This document shows, one piece after another, positions 1 to 9,396 of a stretch of 64,000 bases of DNA (positions are counted from its first letter, which is position 1; each line of letters opens with the position of its first letter). The notes beneath the pieces were generated by a model. It did not search any database and had not been told where the DNA came from. It saw nothing but the letters and a program-made list of their open reading frames with translations. The position numbers and the translations under genes were made by a program. This DNA is from Platanthera guangdongensis (Eukaryota; Streptophyta; Magnoliopsida; Asparagales; Orchidaceae): the NCBI GenBank assembly GCA_039583875.1, contig CM077167.1, positions 154,087,010-154,151,009 of the forward strand, read 5' to 3'.

Positions 1-246
1 GAAGGACTGCAGGGGCCTTGCCTTTCCTTTGGCTCGCAGCGGGTTGCTGACCCGCGGTCTTCGCCACCTTCGGCGGAGGGGTGGGCTGTCTGCCACCCGG
101 CCTCTTCTTGGCCGGGACCGACGGGGGGTCGCGCTGAGCGGCATCCGTAGCCTGAGCTCGGGCGAGAACCCCGGGAGCGACCCGAGCGCTCTCATAGGGG
201 GGGTGAAGAGGGATGTCACGCTCTCCTGCCAAGGAAAAGGGATGAG

Positions 247-963
247 TTAACGAAAAAGGAGGGGGTAAGGCAGAACAGTGGCGAATGGAAAACCTCCCCC
301 TGGCGGGACGGCGGCGAGGTCGTCAAGGTGGCGGCGCAGGTATGCGACCTCGAAATTCTTCCCGGCGAAGAACCCGCACAAGTCGGCCTCATGGCCCCTT
401 AGGCTGGGCGGGCGGTAGCTCGCCTCGCTAAGCTGCACCGGCGAGAAGGGGACGTTGCCGAAATCCCCTTTGACGAACAGGAACTTTTTGAGCCAGTTAT
501 GACTCTTATTAACTGTCTCCCGCACCTTGAGGTGGGCACTCGAGAAGTAGACAGTCCCATCCCGGTTCGCTCGGAAGGAGAATAGTTTCCGGAAAACGGC
601 GAGGCTGAACTCGACTCGCTCCTCTCGCAGAAAGCAGGCGAACCCCACCATAACGGCTATGGAGTTCGGGGTCATCTGACCTAGGACGACCCCAAAATAC
701 TTCAGCACCTGGCGTACCTCGGGCCACAGGGGAAGTCGCAGACCCACCTCAAAATGAGCTAGGGGGATGGCGAGCTCGTCCCGGGATAAATCGTTGATCT
801 TTTCTCTATCCCCGGGCCGTCTCGCAGAAAAGCCCGGCGGAATGTGGTCGCCAAGAGCATCCAGATACTCGCGTTCCGAGATGACGGCGTGAGAAAAATC
901 ATGCTCTGAGAAGGTCCAGGCGCACTTACTTCGTCCGTACACGTCGCCGCCGCCTCCGCACAT
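247..963 (-). CDS. Antisense ORF with a gypsy-type transposon (Transposase_28-like) domain
   Basis: About 238 codons from an ATG at 963; reading from 969 would need a GTG start. The middle part (SRDELAIPLAHFEVGLRLPL, then about 20 residues on GQMTPNSIAVMVGFACFLRE and FSLAVFRKLFSF) looks like the plant family annotated as putative gypsy type transposon (Pfam Transposase_28), recalled from memory. No catalytic motif or membrane segment is seen, and the biochemical role of this family is unknown to me. The product ends with a normal stop at 247. A minus-strand TATA box lies about 125 bp upstream. It may be only the first exon, since related proteins often continue into a coiled coil. It lies antisense inside the 3' region of the host retrotransposon. 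Confidence 0.55.
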   Translation of the reverse strand: MCGGGGDVYGRSKCAWTFSEHDFSHAVISEREYLDALGDHIPPGFSARRPGDREKINDLSRDELAIPLAHFEVGLRLPLWPEVRQVLKYFGVVLGQMTPNSIAVMVGFACFLREERVEFSLAVFRKLFSFRANRDGTVYFSSAHLKVRETVNKSHNWLKKFLFVKGDFGNVPFSPVQLSEASYRPPSLRGHEADLCGFFAGKNFEVAYLRRHLDDLAAVPPGGGFPFATVLPYPLLFR

Positions 964-1086
964 TCCCACCGAATCGCCGTCGAACGTGCGAGACAGATCC
1001 AGAAGGCGAGCACGAGCCGTACTTCGCGGGGAACAGGAAGCGAGAGAGCGTTTTGAATCGGTGAGGGAATAAGGGCTGGCAAGGCC

Positions 1087-1096
1087 TATTTATAGG
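1087..1096 (-). promoter_or_regulatory. Minus-strand TATA box before the 963-247 ORF
   Basis: Reading the minus strand gives CCTATAAATAGG, a near-perfect plant TATA box, about 125 bp before the ATG at 963. It points away from the plus-strand LTR, supporting separate antisense transcription. Transcription has not been shown. Confidence 0.45.
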
Positions 1097-1539
1097 AAAA
1101 GAGAAAGGGCGGGAAACTTCCCGCCGAAATAGGGGGTGCAGATAGCAAAAATAAGCCTGACGTTTCGACTTCACGGCGCGCCGCCGCGCCGCTGAGGCCA
1201 GTCAGGCGTGGTTCTCGCCAGGCCGTGTCCGCGCAAAACTTGAGCGGGCGACTCTCGGCCCCCACCCGTCCGGGATTCCGCGCGAGGCGGGAGACACCCG
1301 GCTGGCGAGCCCCTCGGCTCGCCCCCACCCTGATCGGCAGGTCGGGCAGAACGAATCTCTCCCCTGTCCCGCCCCACAGAGAACAAAAGCAACAACGTGG
1401 TGATTTCAACATGCATCAGCGGCGAAAAACTAGGCCCATAGGCGGGCAGAAAAGAGTTGCGAATCGTTACAAATACAGGATAGCCTTGAAATGGTAGAAA
1501 CTCCGCGATATCCCGCAAGCGGGGGGAAAAAGGGCTCGA

Positions 1540-2512
1540 TCAGTACTCGAGCCACTGCCACCGGCCCCGCCGCTTCGTTCCCGTTCGCGGCGGCACGCGA
1601 GGATAGTGGTAATCGCGAACCGCCACCAGCTCCCTCTCAGCAAGGCCGAGTTGCTCTGTAGCGCTCCTGAGAAGCTCCTCGGCTCGCGTAATGTGCACGC
1701 CCGGTGAAGTGACATCGTCGTCTTCTGCTGCGCGCCGAGGTCCCTCCAAGGCCGCGAGCCGGGCCGCGGTGTCGGCTTTGTCTTGATCGACCCTCTTCAC
1801 GATCTCCTGAAGCAGCAGCGTGTGTTTCTGGAATAGCCGCGTCACCTGCCTCTTCATCCCCACCGCATCGGTCGGGTCGCCCAGGTAATCAGAAACGCTG
1901 TCCACGTCGGGCGGAGGCGAATACCCTTCGCTCGCCTCAGTTTCGGGGGAGACCATGTTGTAGCCTACAAAAGGACGATTCAGGAGGAGCGAGCGAGGAC
2001 AAAGCCAACAGTGAGTACTAGCTTACCAGGGGTTGGCACGTCGTCCGCGCCGATGGATGGGCGAGAGGAGCCCGGCCGACCCCGAAAGGCCTCTTCCCCG
2101 AGGGCCTAAAGAGATTTTGCCAGTCCGTGGGGAGCCGGCGGGCGAGGGGTTTCCGGAGGTGGGCGGTCCAGACATGGAGGACTAGCAACCCTCTCAGACG
2201 ACAAGGGAGGGGGGCGATCCTTTCCCCCGTTCCCCACCTCTTCACAAGGAATTGCCTGCAAAACAAAAGATCAGAGGTACATCGATAAGCCGAAGAAGGT
2301 CACGTACCCCCAGGGACGACCTCAACACCCGCCGCCGAGCTGGACCCCGGATAGTTACCCGTCGGAGACCGCCTAACAATCTTTCCCTTCGCCGGCCTAA
2401 GGAGGGGGCCGGGAGACCCGCGTGCTAGCCAAAGGGCGGCCTCGAGGGCTTCTTCCCGAGTCTTCTGACCCGCTGCCGCCAGGCGAGCTCGCACCTCCTC
2501 GCTGATCGGCAT
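1540..2512 (-). pseudogene. Candidate three-exon antisense gene, coiled-coil product, one in-frame stop
   Basis: Exon 1 starts at an ATG at 2512 (MPISEEVRARLAAAGQKTRE) and runs to about 2308, where a GTACGT donor follows. A TTTTGCAG acceptor lies at 2256-2258. A second donor GTAAGC (2026-2021) and acceptor TTTTGTAG (ending at 1965) bound a 62-bp intron. Exon 2 joins exon 3 in one frame across that intron, and exon 3 ends at 1540. Exon 3 (MVSPETEASEGYSPPPDVDS onward) has a charged helical stretch rich in Q, E, K and R, likely a coiled coil. Exon 2 contains one TAG in that frame, and the first intron would be only about 52 bp, so the exon 1 to exon 2 join is doubtful. Function unknown. Confidence 0.35.
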
Positions 2513-2576
2513 CGAGAAACTGAAGTTTGTTCAAGGAAAATGAGGGGATCTGGGGAGCCCCCCCTGGGCTCAGTGG

Positions 2577-2586
2577 TATATTTATA
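2577..2586 (-). promoter_or_regulatory. Minus-strand TATA box before the 2512 ORF
   Basis: The minus strand reads GGCTATAAATATAC, 65 bp before the ATG at 2512. This is the second antisense TATA box of this element and fits a promoter for the upstream antisense ORF. Confidence 0.45.
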
Positions 2587-3105
2587 GCCGGACAGTGGGG
2601 CCCCACCAGAAGATTCCCTGCCAGCTCAGCACAGCACTCGCCGAACACGCGGGTTGGATGATTCTTTCCGAGCTTGAATCAAGCTCAAAAAGAGCGGGGA
2701 TTGTGTACAACCCCTTGTCCGGCGAGCGGGTCCCGACAGGGAGGTCGAGCAGACCTAGCCCCGCGACCCACACCCAAGCGGCAAAACAGATATATAGCAG
2801 GAGGGCTGGCCCGCTCCCGCCCATTTCAGGCGAGTGAGCCGGGCGAGGCGAGCGAGCAGGTCGCGCAGAGAATCATTGGCCAAAGCGGATGAGTTTGGCG
2901 ACCCGCGACTAGCGAGCCGATCGGGGTCGCGGTGGCCGCCGGCCAGCCCCCACACGCGACCTGGCCGCCAGTCCTCCCCGGCAGAAGACGGGCAGGTCGC
3001 GACTGTCCGGCTCGCGCTCGCCCAGGGAGAATAGGCGAGCAACTGGAGCCAGGTCGTGCTCGCCTCCCGCGGAGGAGGATTGGAGGCGAGCTGACTCCCA
3101 AGGGG

Positions 3106-3550
3106 TGCGAATAGCCCCTCAGAATAGCGGAGCCACGATGTTGGCAGACCAGGTTGGACTGCGCATAGCTACTTAGAACAGCGGAGTTTGGCTGTTGGTA
3201 GACCTAACCAAGGGCTTTTTTGTATTTTCAGGTCAGTTCTTTCGGTTATTGGCAATTCAGATTCCAAAAAACTATAAATAAGACCCAAGGGGTACCTCAG
3301 AGGGGACGCTTTTAGTGCCTCCTTACTCTCGTTTTCAAGTGCTCTCTGAGGGTACCTTAGCTCGGCTTCTGGCTAAGGAGGGGAAGCGCTCAGAGATCTT
3401 CCGGGTTTGTGGTGGGACCTCCCTGCCGAGCCCTTGGGTCTGTTTCTTCTTGTCTTCTTCGATTGTTTGTCTTTCAGGAGCAAAGTAGGCGTGAGACCAC
3501 CCCTTCCCCAAGGGTCGAACTCCATAAGAGGCCGGATTCCGGTTTCAACA
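3106..3550 (+). repeat. 3' LTR of the Tat-like element
   Basis: Begins TGCGAATAGC and ends TTTCAACA, with AAGGGG directly before it. It is collinear with 53453-53833: both contain CTATAAATAAGACCCAAGGG (TATA at about 3270) followed by a shared leader with ATCTTCCGGG and a closing TTTCAACA. Immediately after 3550 the sequence becomes the copia reading frame QACPKESHLTAVKRI, so this element inserted into the pol of Sirevirus A. Five bases after the LTR are CTAGG; the matching duplication would be outside the window. Confidence 0.75.
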
Positions 3551-4133
3551 CTAGGTAGCAAGCATGCCCTAAAGAATCTCATCTGACTGCAGTAAAAAGG
3601 ATTTTGAGATATCTTAAGGGCACACCTTATCTAGGCCTTTGGTACCTTAGGAATGGAGATTTTCTACTGACAGGCTATTCAGATGCAGATTTTGCAGGTT
3701 GCAAGGAAGATAGAAAAAGTACTACAGGCACTTGTCAATTTCTAGGTGGAAGACTAGTGACTTGGAGCAGTAAGAAGCAGACGAGTGTGGCAATCTCCAC
3801 AGCTGAGTCTGAGTATGTGGCAGCAGGAAGTTGTTGTGCACAACTATTGTGGATTCAACACCAGCTAGAAGACTATGGTATTCAATTAAGTAGAACACCT
3901 TTGTTTTATGATTCTACAAGTGCAATTTCTATAGCTAATAATCCGGTTTCACATAGTAGGACTAAGCACATAGAAATTAAATACCATTTTTTAGAGAACA
4001 TATAGATAAAGAGGACATCTCTTTAGAATTTGTTAAAACTGATTATCAAATTGCAGACATGTTCACTAAGCCTCTGGATGAAACTAAATTCAATAAATTT
4101 AAAATTGAATTAGGCATGTTAAACATTGATTAG
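3551..4133 (+). pseudogene. Sirevirus A pol C-terminus (RNase H), truncated
   Basis: Ty1/copia RNase H end of pol. The frame is already open at 3559 (CPKESHLTAVKRILRYLKGT), then YSDADFAGCKEDRKSTTGTC and STAESEYVAAGSCCAQLLWI carry the usual copia RNase H acidic residues. An extra T in the run near 3990 shifts the frame. The C-terminus continues in the next frame with DYQIADMFTKPL and LGMLNID before a stop at 4131-4133. The 5' part is separated by the Tat insertion and lies off the left edge. The order pol, extra ORF, long LTR is Sirevirus-like. Confidence 0.85.
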
Positions 4134-4149
4134 TTTCACAAAATTTGGC

Positions 4150-4640
4150 TAAGTAAAATAGTGTCGACACAAAACGTTGTCTGTGTCGACACATAGAAAT
4201 GGTGTCGACATTCCAGGGAAATGATGTCAACACATCTATATAAGTAGTGTCGACACTTCAGGAAGTTGTGTCGACACATCCAGGATAGCTTTGTCGACAC
4301 TGGGAATAAGTGTCGACACATAAGTTCTGTCGACTAAATAGGTGTCGACACATCCAGAAGTTGTGTCGACACTTTGGTTCAATACAGATTCGTCGAGTGA
4401 AGTATCGACTATTCGTCGAACGCAGATGTACAAGTGTCGACACATCATAATTGGTGTTGACACATATAAGTCAACACTATTGTCGAGACTTAAGTAGTAA
4501 GTGTCGACACTTTTCAACAGTGTCGACACATTAGGAGGATTTTGACGCGCCTTTTCACCTTCATTTTTAGAAAGGTATAAATAGGTCTTCAACATTGTTT
4601 GTCGACACGCTCTCAATAGTTTCGAGACCAAAACTTTATG
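4150..4640 (+). repeat. GTGTCGACAC palindrome cluster ahead of ORF3
   Basis: More than a dozen copies or near copies of the 10-bp palindrome GTGTCGACAC, spaced about 15-40 bp, fill the gap between the pol stop and the post-pol ORF. The same motif fills the U3 of this element's LTR. It ends around a TATA box at 4576. Short ORFs read through it only because the repeat lacks stops in some frames. Confidence 0.85.
4576..4584 (+). promoter_or_regulatory. Internal TATA box ahead of Sirevirus A ORF3
   Basis: TATAAATAG lies 100 bp upstream of the ATG at 4684 and directly after the GTCGAC cluster. The LTR shows the same order (cluster, then TATATAAAG at 8760), so an internal promoter for ORF3 is plausible. 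This is inference from layout only. Confidence 0.45.
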
Positions 4641-4683
4641 TCGACATCTCTCTCATCTAAAATCAAGATTTCTCAAAACCCTA

Positions 4684-7398
4684 ATGGCGCCCAAACTTGA
4701 AGAGAACGTCAACGAAGGATATGAGCTAGTACGCAACGCATTTGACCATGCGGAACCCAAAATTAAGGGGGTTGTAACCCTAATTGTAGAGAATGTACTG
4801 GAAGTTCTTGTTTCAGAACCAACCAAGATTTGGAAGGAGGTACTAGAATTCTTTGGTGCAGCTATTCTAGATCAAACAGGACTCAAGATTAAATCCATAG
4901 TCCATGGAGTAAAAGTAAAACTCACCCAGAAGAGGTTAAGAAAAGTTCTTCACCTGCCTAGAACACAAGAGGAAGAAGATGTACCTGCATCAAAGCTAAG
5001 GGAGGCACTGCAATGGTGTGGACTAGATTCAACCATGAAGATTGGCTCGGTATTTAACAGGAAAGGCATGAATATGCAAGGAGAGTTCTTGTCTGAAGTG
5101 GTAGGCAAGGCGATTCTGTGCAAGCTAGGTGGGCATGATAGGATATCAGCTCATATGTTCATCTTAATGACAAGGATCATCTTTAAACTCAACACTGATT
5201 GGTTAGCAGTGATTTATGAAAAGATTAAGGAAAGTCTGAAGAAACCCAATTTGGGTAGAATTATGAGTCTGTACTTGGCTGGAATTATCCCAGAGGTAAT
5301 GGAACAAGCTGTTGGTTCTAAGATAAATCACATGAGGAGGATGGACATCAGGATAATCTCAAGATGGGATAGGGTGTTAACTAAGAACATGCCTACTCCA
5401 GAGAAAGAAGTTCCTCCACAAAAGAAGAAGAAGAAAGCCATAAGGGCCCCTAAATCTTCCAGTAGTTCAGAGGAGCAAGTAGTTTTCAGTTCTAATGAGG
5501 AAGAAGCTGATAATACTGGAAGGTCACCAGTAAGGAATGAAGATGCATAGAGGCAGGGGGAGCAACCATCTGCTATCCCCATCCACCTGGATCCACTCCA
5601 GGGGGAGCCTCAACATGTGGAAGAGCCAACTCACTTAGACAGTGAAATGGCAACTCAAATAATTCTTGAGGTAATACATGAAGTTAATCAATCAATTTTT
5701 CATATTGAGGATGAAGTATTTACTGAGTATTTGATTAATGTTGATTAGCCAACACAACTACATAGTCAAGCACTAGATGATATCATGAAAGATACATCTG
5801 TTACTACTGATATTCCTGAGATAAGAGAATCTACAGTCCCTACTCAACAGGAGTATACCCTAGAAGAGTTGTTCCCTGATTTGGTACAAACTGATTTTGA
5901 GGGGGAGAAAGCAGCTTTTAAGGGGGAGCCAGGTAACTTATAGGAGGACCAAGCTAATCTTGAGGGGGAGCATGTCAGGTCTCAGGGGGAGACTGCAAGA
6001 AATGAGGAAAAGCAAAGCAGAATGGAGAATGAGGAGCAAAGGACTCAGAAGGAGCTACCAAGGACTGAGAAGGAATTGCCTACAAGTCCAAAGGATACAG
6101 TTGAGATAACCAGTACCTCTGCATCTGAAGATGAAGAAGCTTCCAGAGCTAAGAAGAGAAAGCTTATGATCTTCAAGAGACGGAGTCAAAGCTACAAGAA
6201 GGCACTATAAATAGTTGCTCCACAGCCTGCCCCAACAGCTGATTACCGCTCATTGTTGGTGGCTTTGCAGATAAAAATAGATGAGCAAAGGAAGGCTCTA
6301 GAAACATATATGGATGAAGGTCATAAGTCACTTCAATTTGATTTGGCTCAAGATATAAAATCAATAAGATTTGAAGTGAATCAGAATAAGAAGGAAATGA
6401 CTGATTGTTTCCACAAGGGTGGAAATGCTGTGGTTTTCCTAGCAAAGCATCAAGAGACAATCAAGACTCAGGTTGATGACATAGCTGTCAAATAAGACTA
6501 TGTACTAGAAAATAAGATTAGGATGAATGATAATCTAACTGAATCCCATAATGTGATTGTTATTGAGATGAAAAATCTTGCTACTGCCCAAACTGATACA
6601 ATGACTAAGGCCAAGGCAGAATTTGATAAGCAACTACAGGAAGGACTAGCTGTTGTCAAAACAGCTATTCAGGACTCTCAAAAGACTATTTCTGGACAAC
6701 TCCTAAAATTAAAGACATTCTATAAAGATGGAGTCAATTTTATGGATGAACAAGTCAGATTTCAGAAGGATGATCTTAGAGATCATGTTGCCAGAGAAGT
6801 CATAAAGGGAGAGAGAGTATTAGTCAAAGCTGGATCTGACCATGCTAAATGGATTTCCAATAGCATCAGAGCCACACTTGGATATCCACCCCTTTGTGAT
6901 GATGACAATGTGGCTGAATCTGGAGTGCATCCTGCAGATTTTGGAGGAGAGCAAGCTGAAGTTGCTCAAGTTATCTACCCTCCAGCAGATTTTGAGATGA
7001 TACATCATGAAGTACAATCCATGTACAGCCCTCTTGAAGGTGCTCAAAATGTGATCATCGAGAAAGTAGACAAGCCTGTGTCAGAGGCATTTTTGAAAGA
7101 GCAAGAAGTTCTATTATCTAAGAAGTGATTCAGAGAACAGACAGAGTTAAGGCCTGATTTTGAACAGTGGAGCCCAACTTCAAGAAATATTATATTGACT
7201 GCTTGGAAAACAGTAAAGGACAATACTGTAGACAGGGACAAATGGTACTCTGAGCAAGAGTGGAGAAAGCATGAAGCCAGGCAATAGGTTATTGTACAGT
7301 ATAGAAGGAAGGCTAAACTTGGGAAGCTACCTCCTAATGCACAGGAGCCTAAAAATTATTCACAAAGCCTTATCATTATTTTGAAAGACAAAAGATAA
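4684..7398 (+). pseudogene. Sirevirus A post-pol ORF (ORF3, env-like position), broken by stops
   Basis: Starts MAPKLEENVNEGYELVRNAF and stays in one frame for about 900 codons, interrupted by TAG at 5548, 5746 and 5941, TAA at 6208 and 6493, TGA at 7126 and TAG at 7285. The first 250 residues form a compact domain (FFGAAILDQTGLKIKSIVHG; PNLGRIMSLYLAGIIPEVME) resembling what databases call putative plant transposon protein. A basic KKKKKAIR patch and Ser/Glu-rich tract follow. A low-complexity part has repeated (E/Q/K)GE(P/H/K), then long charged helices that look like coiled coil. I see no signal peptide or transmembrane segment, so calling it an envelope protein is not supported. Sirevirus B has a homologous ORF at 13661-15536. 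Function unknown. Confidence 0.7.
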
Positions 7399-7933
7399 GG
7401 GTTGAAGAACTTAAGAAGAAAGATCTAAAGGGCAAGAAGCCTGCAGATGATACAGATGCTCCAGTTTAAGCCAAGATTCAATCAGGCAAGGGCATTGTCA
7501 TCAAGGAGCCATAGCAGCCTTAGTTTAGATTTTCTTAAGTTTACAACTTTGTAATCATTTATGTTAAATACCATGTAAACTTTTGATTGAAGAAACTTTT
7601 GGTAGTTGAAATAAATCTTTTATGAATGCTCATTGTGTTAGCATTATAATTTTGTGATGAAATATTTTATATGTTTTGTTTCAGTAGTTATCCTATCATA
7701 TATTGCTGTTAAATATCATAATATGTATTTGTTATGAATGATGTATATCATTGACTAAGGGTTATGACTTCTCCAAATAGGGAGAGATTGTTGGGTATAT
7801 TGTAAAATGTGTACCAGATTTGAAGAAGCCTCACCCTACTCAATGATATGCATCAAGGTGTATTTGATGTGTTTTTGATTTTATATGTGCAGGTTATGTA
7901 AATGAAGGAATGCATGAAAAATTCTAAGTCCAT

Positions 7934-8625
7934 GTGTCGACACCTAGAGAAGCTATGTCAACACTTATGAAGGTCAGTGTCGACACTGGAGAAAAGCTGT
8001 GTCGACACTTGGAATTAATTGTGTCGACACTTGGAAAGACTGTGTCGACACCAGAATCAACTATGTCGACACCAGAAGGAATGTGTCGACATACAGTGAA
8101 GCTCAGTCGCCACACAGAGAAGCATTGTCGACATCAACTGTGTCGACACCCAGAGAAAGTGTCGACACACAAAGAAGTATAGTCGACATCAAATGTGTCG
8201 ACACATAGAGGCAGTGTCGACACACAGAAGTATTTATCAACATCAGTTGTGTCGACACACAGGACTTGTGTCGACACACATCAAAGCTTCAACAAAGTTA
8301 AAGAGAAGAAGTATTTGTGTCGACACACTGAGGTAGTGTCGAAACCTAGAAGATCTTGTCGATAATAAATGTGTCGACACTCAGGACTTGTGTCGACACA
8401 TGACAAGAATTTCAACAAAGTAAACTTGTATGAAGAACAGAAGTGACTGTGTTGACACCACAAAGGCATGTGTCGACACATTTAAACAGAAGGCCGTGTC
8501 GAGAAGTATTAACAATAACAAAGGAGTTGTGTCGACACCACCAAGACTTGTTTCAACACTTAGTCCACTTGTGTCGACACTTGGTCTACTTGTGTCGACA
8601 CATGTAGAAGATCAGTCTCGACACT
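7934..8625 (+). repeat. GTGTCGACAC cluster in the U3 of LTR A
   Basis: Roughly two dozen copies of GTGTCGACAC or one-step variants at irregular spacing of about 20-35 bp, with unrelated spacers. It begins about 145 bp into the LTR and ends about 135 bp before the TATA box, the position expected for an enhancer-like U3 array. Confidence 0.85.
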
Positions 8626-8759
8626 TTCAGACAGAGATAGTGATTTCAAGAAGTGACTGGATGACTTGACAGCTGCCATTTCTAACCAGTCAACTACTAC
8701 TGTCAGAGCTGTCAGAAGGTTGTTAGAAACCGGATCAGCCGGTTACCATGGAGGAAGAC

Positions 8760-8768
8760 TATATAAAG
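8760..8768 (+). promoter_or_regulatory. LTR A TATA box
   Basis: TATATAAAG in the context GACTATATAAAGGC. The reverse copy of this LTR keeps the same box near 33890. It separates the U3 repeat cluster from the transcribed hairpin array. Confidence 0.65.
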
Positions 8769-9140
8769 GCTTTCTCCTTCAATAGAAAGTGATGATCAAT
8801 CATTGAATAATAAAGATTCTGAGCAATATAGAGAGAAGTAGTAATACAGAAGACCTTGAAGAAGTTGGAGAGAGAGAGCTCCATCTAAGAAGAGCAGTTG
8901 CTGAACCGGGCTGCAAAGAAAGATTCAGATTGTGATCTGAATCTCAAGTTAGAAGCTGATTGAAGATCATCTTCTCAGGAGATTCAACCCTACTGAGTTC
9001 AGATTTAAGAAGATTTGAAGAAAGCTAAAGGAGGTTGATCTCTGCCATCAAGTTCTTCCAAGAACTGTTCAAGAAGACATCCATCTCTTCTCTCTCTATC
9101 TGGGTGGTGGTTAATTACTTTGTTTTATCAAATTTCTGTA

Positions 9141-9396
9141 AGATCTATTATAGATCTGAGCTGTAAGCCTACGCTATAAAGGCTGAGTGTAAGAGATTTA
9201 CATCTCTGAGTGTAGGTCTTGTTGAAGACTGAGTGGTAGGTATTTGTGCCTGAGTTGTAGGAGACTGTGTTCTCTGAGTGTAGGCCTTGGTGAAGGCTGA
9301 GGTAGGGCTGTTTGCCTGAGTTGTAGGAGTGGGGACACTCTGAGTTGTAGGAACCTTGTTGGGTTCTGAGCTGCTGTAAGATCAGAGGATCTGAGG
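9141..9396 (+). repeat. Array of about 11 mini-hairpins in LTR A
   Basis: Units of about 20-27 nt joined by CTGAG(n)TGTAGG-like linkers. Each unit pairs with itself: AGATCT/AGATCT, AGCCT/AGGCT, AGAGAT/ATCTCT, GTCTT/AAGAC, GCCTT/AAGGC, GAGTG/CACTC, GAACC/GGTTC and AGATC/GATCT, plus three weaker ones. Stems differ between units while complementarity is kept. The array lies downstream of the TATA box and upstream of the LTR end, so it would be in the RNA leader. Pairing was judged by eye. Confidence 0.75.

Larger units (their letters stand above)
1..3105 (+). mobile_element. 3' end of a Tat-like Ty3/gypsy element carrying antisense ORFs
   Basis: GC-rich stretch ending in a short purine tract (AAGGGG at 3100-3105) that abuts an LTR reading on the plus strand, so the parent element is in plus orientation and extends off the left edge. 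All plausible ORFs here (963-247, 2512-2300, 1964-1540) lie on the minus strand, antisense to the element, with minus-strand TATA boxes. From memory of the family, Tat-lineage elements such as Grande and RIRE2 carry antisense ORFs between pol and the 3' LTR, which fits. No pol sequence is visible, so the lineage is an inference. The 2590-3105 part holds no ORF I would support. Confidence 0.55.

Noticed and set aside
29..250. Plus-strand ORF at the left edge
   Set aside because: Arginine-rich GC-frame shadow opposite the antisense gene region; no motif.
7934..8208. ORFs such as MSTPREAMSTLM, and similar ones at 4236-4631 and 34031-34652
   Set aside because: Produced by the GTGTCGACAC repeat, which lacks stops in some frames; no independent protein signal.
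7934..8625. CRISPR-like look (short palindromic repeat with unequal spacers)
   Set aside because: Repeats are only about 10 bp and degenerate, spacing is irregular, the array lies in a plant retrotransposon LTR, and no cas genes are present.
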